Source of the DNA: Clostridium sp. SM-530-WT-3G
Lineage (GTDB): Bacteria; Bacillota; Clostridia; Clostridiales; Clostridiaceae
NCBI RefSeq assembly: GCF_012843905.1
Contig: NZ_JABAGC010000004.1
Location: 1 to 64,000 of the forward strand
Direction: 5' to 3'
DNA length: 64,000 nucleotides
Below the pieces are notes generated by a model. That model saw only the letters and a list, made by a program, of their open reading frames with translations, did not search any database and was not told the DNA's origin. The stretch's first letter is position 1. Every line of letters begins with the position of its first letter. The position numbers and the translations under genes were made by a program. Positions 61,831-64,000 of the stretch are shown here, piece by piece.

Positions 61831-63876
61831 CTAATTATATATATCAGAAAATTCAATATGGAATCTTTCAATTTTTGAATTTAAAAACTTACTTGATGTA
61901 CTTTTAGATTCATCATAAACTATCTGTTTTTTAGGAAGTTCTATACAGAATTCCGTTCCATCTGTTACTTCTGTATTAGCATACACTATACCATCATGCA
62001 TTTCTACTAATGACTTTACAAGTGAAAGACCTATTCCACTACCTTCTCTTTTTCTAGTTAATAAATGTTCTGCTTGAGTAAATCTTTCAAATATCCTTTT
62101 AGAATCTTCTATATCAATAGGCTCTCCATCATTTTTTATTTTTATCATTACTTTATTGCCATTATCTATCTCATCAACTTCTACATATATATTTCCATTA
62201 GATGATGTAAACTTCATTGCATTTGATAATATATTTAGTATTATTCTTTCTATTTGATTTGGATCACAAGCAGTTATTATTTCTTCTTTGCTTGTATCAA
62301 ATGTAATATTTCTCTTATTATCCTTCATATATATAGCTACCGATTGAATTATATTTTCAACCACTTCAACTATGTTATAATTCCCCATATTTATTTCAAA
62401 AAAGCCTCCTTCTATTTTAGTTATATCTATCATATTATTGGCTAATTTTAAAAGTCTATATGAATTTTGCTTTATACTTGATATGTATCTGTAGAACTTA
62501 TCGATATCAGGATATTTTTGATTGGTAATCATAAAATCAGTTATAACCTGTATAGTCGTTAGAATAATATTTATTGGAGTTTTAAATTCATGAGATAAAT
62601 TTGCAAAAAACTCAGTTTTAAGTCCTTCTAATTCAACTATATGCTGTAACTCTTCCTTTTCTTGTTTCAACTTTTTAATCAAGCTTATATCATTAGCTGA
62701 AATCATATAAATATTATCAGCTAAATAATTAAGATTTGCACTTACAGTTACCCATTTGTTGTTTTTACATAAAAGGCCAAAGGAAACTTTATGAGATTTT
62801 CTATGATAATCTGATAGAATGTTCTCAACTTTACTTCTATCTTTAGGTGTAATCAATTCTAAATAATTTATTGAATTTAAATCCTCAACAGTCCATCCTA
62901 CGACTTCGTTAAATTTTTTACTTGTTTCAAGCCAAACTGTTTTATTACCTTCTTTTTTAGCAAGTGCATAATAATCAATAGCACTATCTATCATAAGTTT
63001 TAACTTTTTCTGTGAATCACTTCTCATAGTTAATTCTTTATTTAAATTGTCTGTAAGTATCTTTTTATTCTGCATAAAAGACACTACAAGAGATGCACAT
63101 TTTATATACTCTTCTTTAGTTTCTACAGGCATATCTTTATAATAAATATGTATACATCCTAATAATTTATTGCTATTTTTTATTAAATATATGTACTCAA
63201 CTTCATTATTTTCAAGTCTATTAACTATTCTACACTTATCATTATTATTATAACTACTTTCAATTTCTTCTGTTATTATATATTCAAGTGGAAATAGATT
63301 TTTTGAATTTCCTAGTTTAGTATTAATCTTCATGGTATTTAGTTCATTATCGTAGAAATATAGCGATATACAATCGCACTTTGTAATATCTGTTAACTTT
63401 CCTAGCATCTCTTTGTATAATAATTCATCATCTATACTCTGTGGTCCATTCATAATATCGGCACATTTCTCAATAATATATTTTGATACTGATTTATCTC
63501 TTTCAATAACTCTTGATACACCACATATTAATTTTTCTTTTGCCCTACTATCAATTATTATAGTTTTAAATACTTCATTTTCAATTTCAACATTGTCTTT
63601 AATTATTCTATCTTCAATAAATGTTGATGTGCCATTTTCTAAAGTTATCTTATCTCCTTCACGACATAATTTTGCGAGCTTTTCACTTCTAAAATCAATA
63701 TCATATTTTCCTATAATCTCTTCTCTTTTTATACCAGTATTTTTTTCAATTTCTTTATTCACATATATATACTTTCCATCTGAATTTTTTAAAAATACTT
63801 GAAATGGTATGCTATCTAAAATTTGTTCCAAATCTTCTATGGTATAATTTCTAGTTTTTACTCCATTATTACTCAT
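61831..63876 (-). CDS. PAS-GAF-PAS sensor histidine kinase (orphan)
   Basis: 681 residues with no membrane helix. PAS 1 about 12-110 (ILDSIPFQVFLKNSDGKYIYVN), a GAF-like region about 155-275, PAS 2 about 295-400 (WLETSKKFNEVVGWTVEDL). HisKA has His429 in NLSHEFKTP. The HATPase has an N box (ILNILSNAMKFT), KIKNDGEPI and GSGIGLSLVKSL. The cytosolic layout resembles orphan kinases that phosphorylate Spo0A in clostridia. No response regulator is adjacent. ATG after GGGGTAAAG. The Spo0A link is inference from architecture only. Confidence 0.88.
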   Translation of the reverse strand: MSNNGVKTRNYTIEDLEQILDSIPFQVFLKNSDGKYIYVNKEIEKNTGIKREEIIGKYDIDFRSEKLAKLCREGDKITLENGTSTFIEDRIIKDNVEIENEVFKTIIIDSRAKEKLICGVSRVIERDKSVSKYIIEKCADIMNGPQSIDDELLYKEMLGKLTDITKCDCISLYFYDNELNTMKINTKLGNSKNLFPLEYIITEEIESSYNNNDKCRIVNRLENNEVEYIYLIKNSNKLLGCIHIYYKDMPVETKEEYIKCASLVVSFMQNKKILTDNLNKELTMRSDSQKKLKLMIDSAIDYYALAKKEGNKTVWLETSKKFNEVVGWTVEDLNSINYLELITPKDRSKVENILSDYHRKSHKVSFGLLCKNNKWVTVSANLNYLADNIYMISANDISLIKKLKQEKEELQHIVELEGLKTEFFANLSHEFKTPINIILTTIQVITDFMITNQKYPDIDKFYRYISSIKQNSYRLLKLANNMIDITKIEGGFFEINMGNYNIVEVVENIIQSVAIYMKDNKRNITFDTSKEEIITACDPNQIERIILNILSNAMKFTSSNGNIYVEVDEIDNGNKVMIKIKNDGEPIDIEDSKRIFERFTQAEHLLTRKREGSGIGLSLVKSLVEMHDGIVYANTEVTDGTEFCIELPKKQIVYDESKSTSSKFLNSKIERFHIEFSDIYN

Positions 63877-64000
63877 CTCTTTACCCCTTATAATTTATCA
63901 ATTAAATTATCACAAATTTACTTTTTTATTACATATTATATTTTAGCATATTTTTCATTTTTTCAACATATTTTCATAAAAAAATATCTTATTTTTATTA

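Overview
The window is chromosomal DNA from a very AT-rich, low-GC Gram-positive anaerobe, most likely Clostridium sensu stricto. The basis is the A/T codon bias, strong AGGAGG-type ribosome binding sites, strong intrinsic terminators, Csp-like subtilases, a manganese catalase, GapN, choline-binding-type repeats and clostridial DUF families. Almost all genes are on the minus strand. The plus strand carries only an IS remnant at the left edge, bioY-DUF1284, a thioredoxin-fold gene, a small Cys-rich gene and a DUF4317 gene.

Layout. 1-2.4 kb: transposase tail, DUF975 membrane protein, a secreted chagasin-type protease inhibitor on cell-wall repeats. 2.9-6 kb: a PNPOx-fold protein and two paralogous formate/nitrite channels separated by gene debris (PhzF tail, headless GNAT). 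6.3-21 kb: a surface block with a 1581-aa LPQAG-anchored adhesin and its class D sortase, a frameshifted discoidin/choline-binding-repeat protein, McrBC, and a thioester/pilin-domain surface protein with 60-bp repeats. 21.7-28.2 kb: small metabolic and acetyltransferase genes, then a BirA-controlled bioY operon. 29-32.8 kb: two paralogous membrane diguanylate cyclases. 33-41.3 kb: redox and small proteins, a WYL regulator with two related genes behind a duplicated operator-like block, Mn catalase, DUF2971, cupin, flavodoxin. 41.7-52.4 kb: three tandem subtilases, an FNR-like regulator, a Cys-rich diguanylate cyclase, GapN, a flavin reductase and an IscU/NifU scaffold. 52.6-56 kb: a YdjG/H/I-like envelope cluster. 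56-64 kb: DUF4317, CDP-alcohol phosphatidyltransferase, membrane flavodoxin, HNH protein, membrane lipase, ECF S-component, PAS histidine kinase.

The clearest undescribed system is a small regulon. Three promoters (flavodoxin, IscU/NifU scaffold, flavin reductase with gapN behind it) carry a TGTGATT-nn-AATCACA dyad, and in all three the -10 TATAAT begins exactly 29.5 bp from the dyad centre, so the dyad sits near -41.5 as in class II Crp/Fnr activation. The Crp/Fnr protein encoded between them has an FNR-like cysteine set (C6, C9, C13, C111) and a recognition helix reading RETISR. A second candidate is a collinear ~170-bp element present twice (about 17.83 and 28.66 kb) with a conserved multi-stem fold. 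A third is the WYL cassette, whose ~66-bp upstream block is repeated before each of two related genes.

Genome decay is visible throughout: truncated transposase, PhzF, acetyltransferase and VOC remnants, a GNAT with an internal deletion, and a twice-frameshifted surface protein. Gene functions are assigned by recognising families from sequence; no database search was run.
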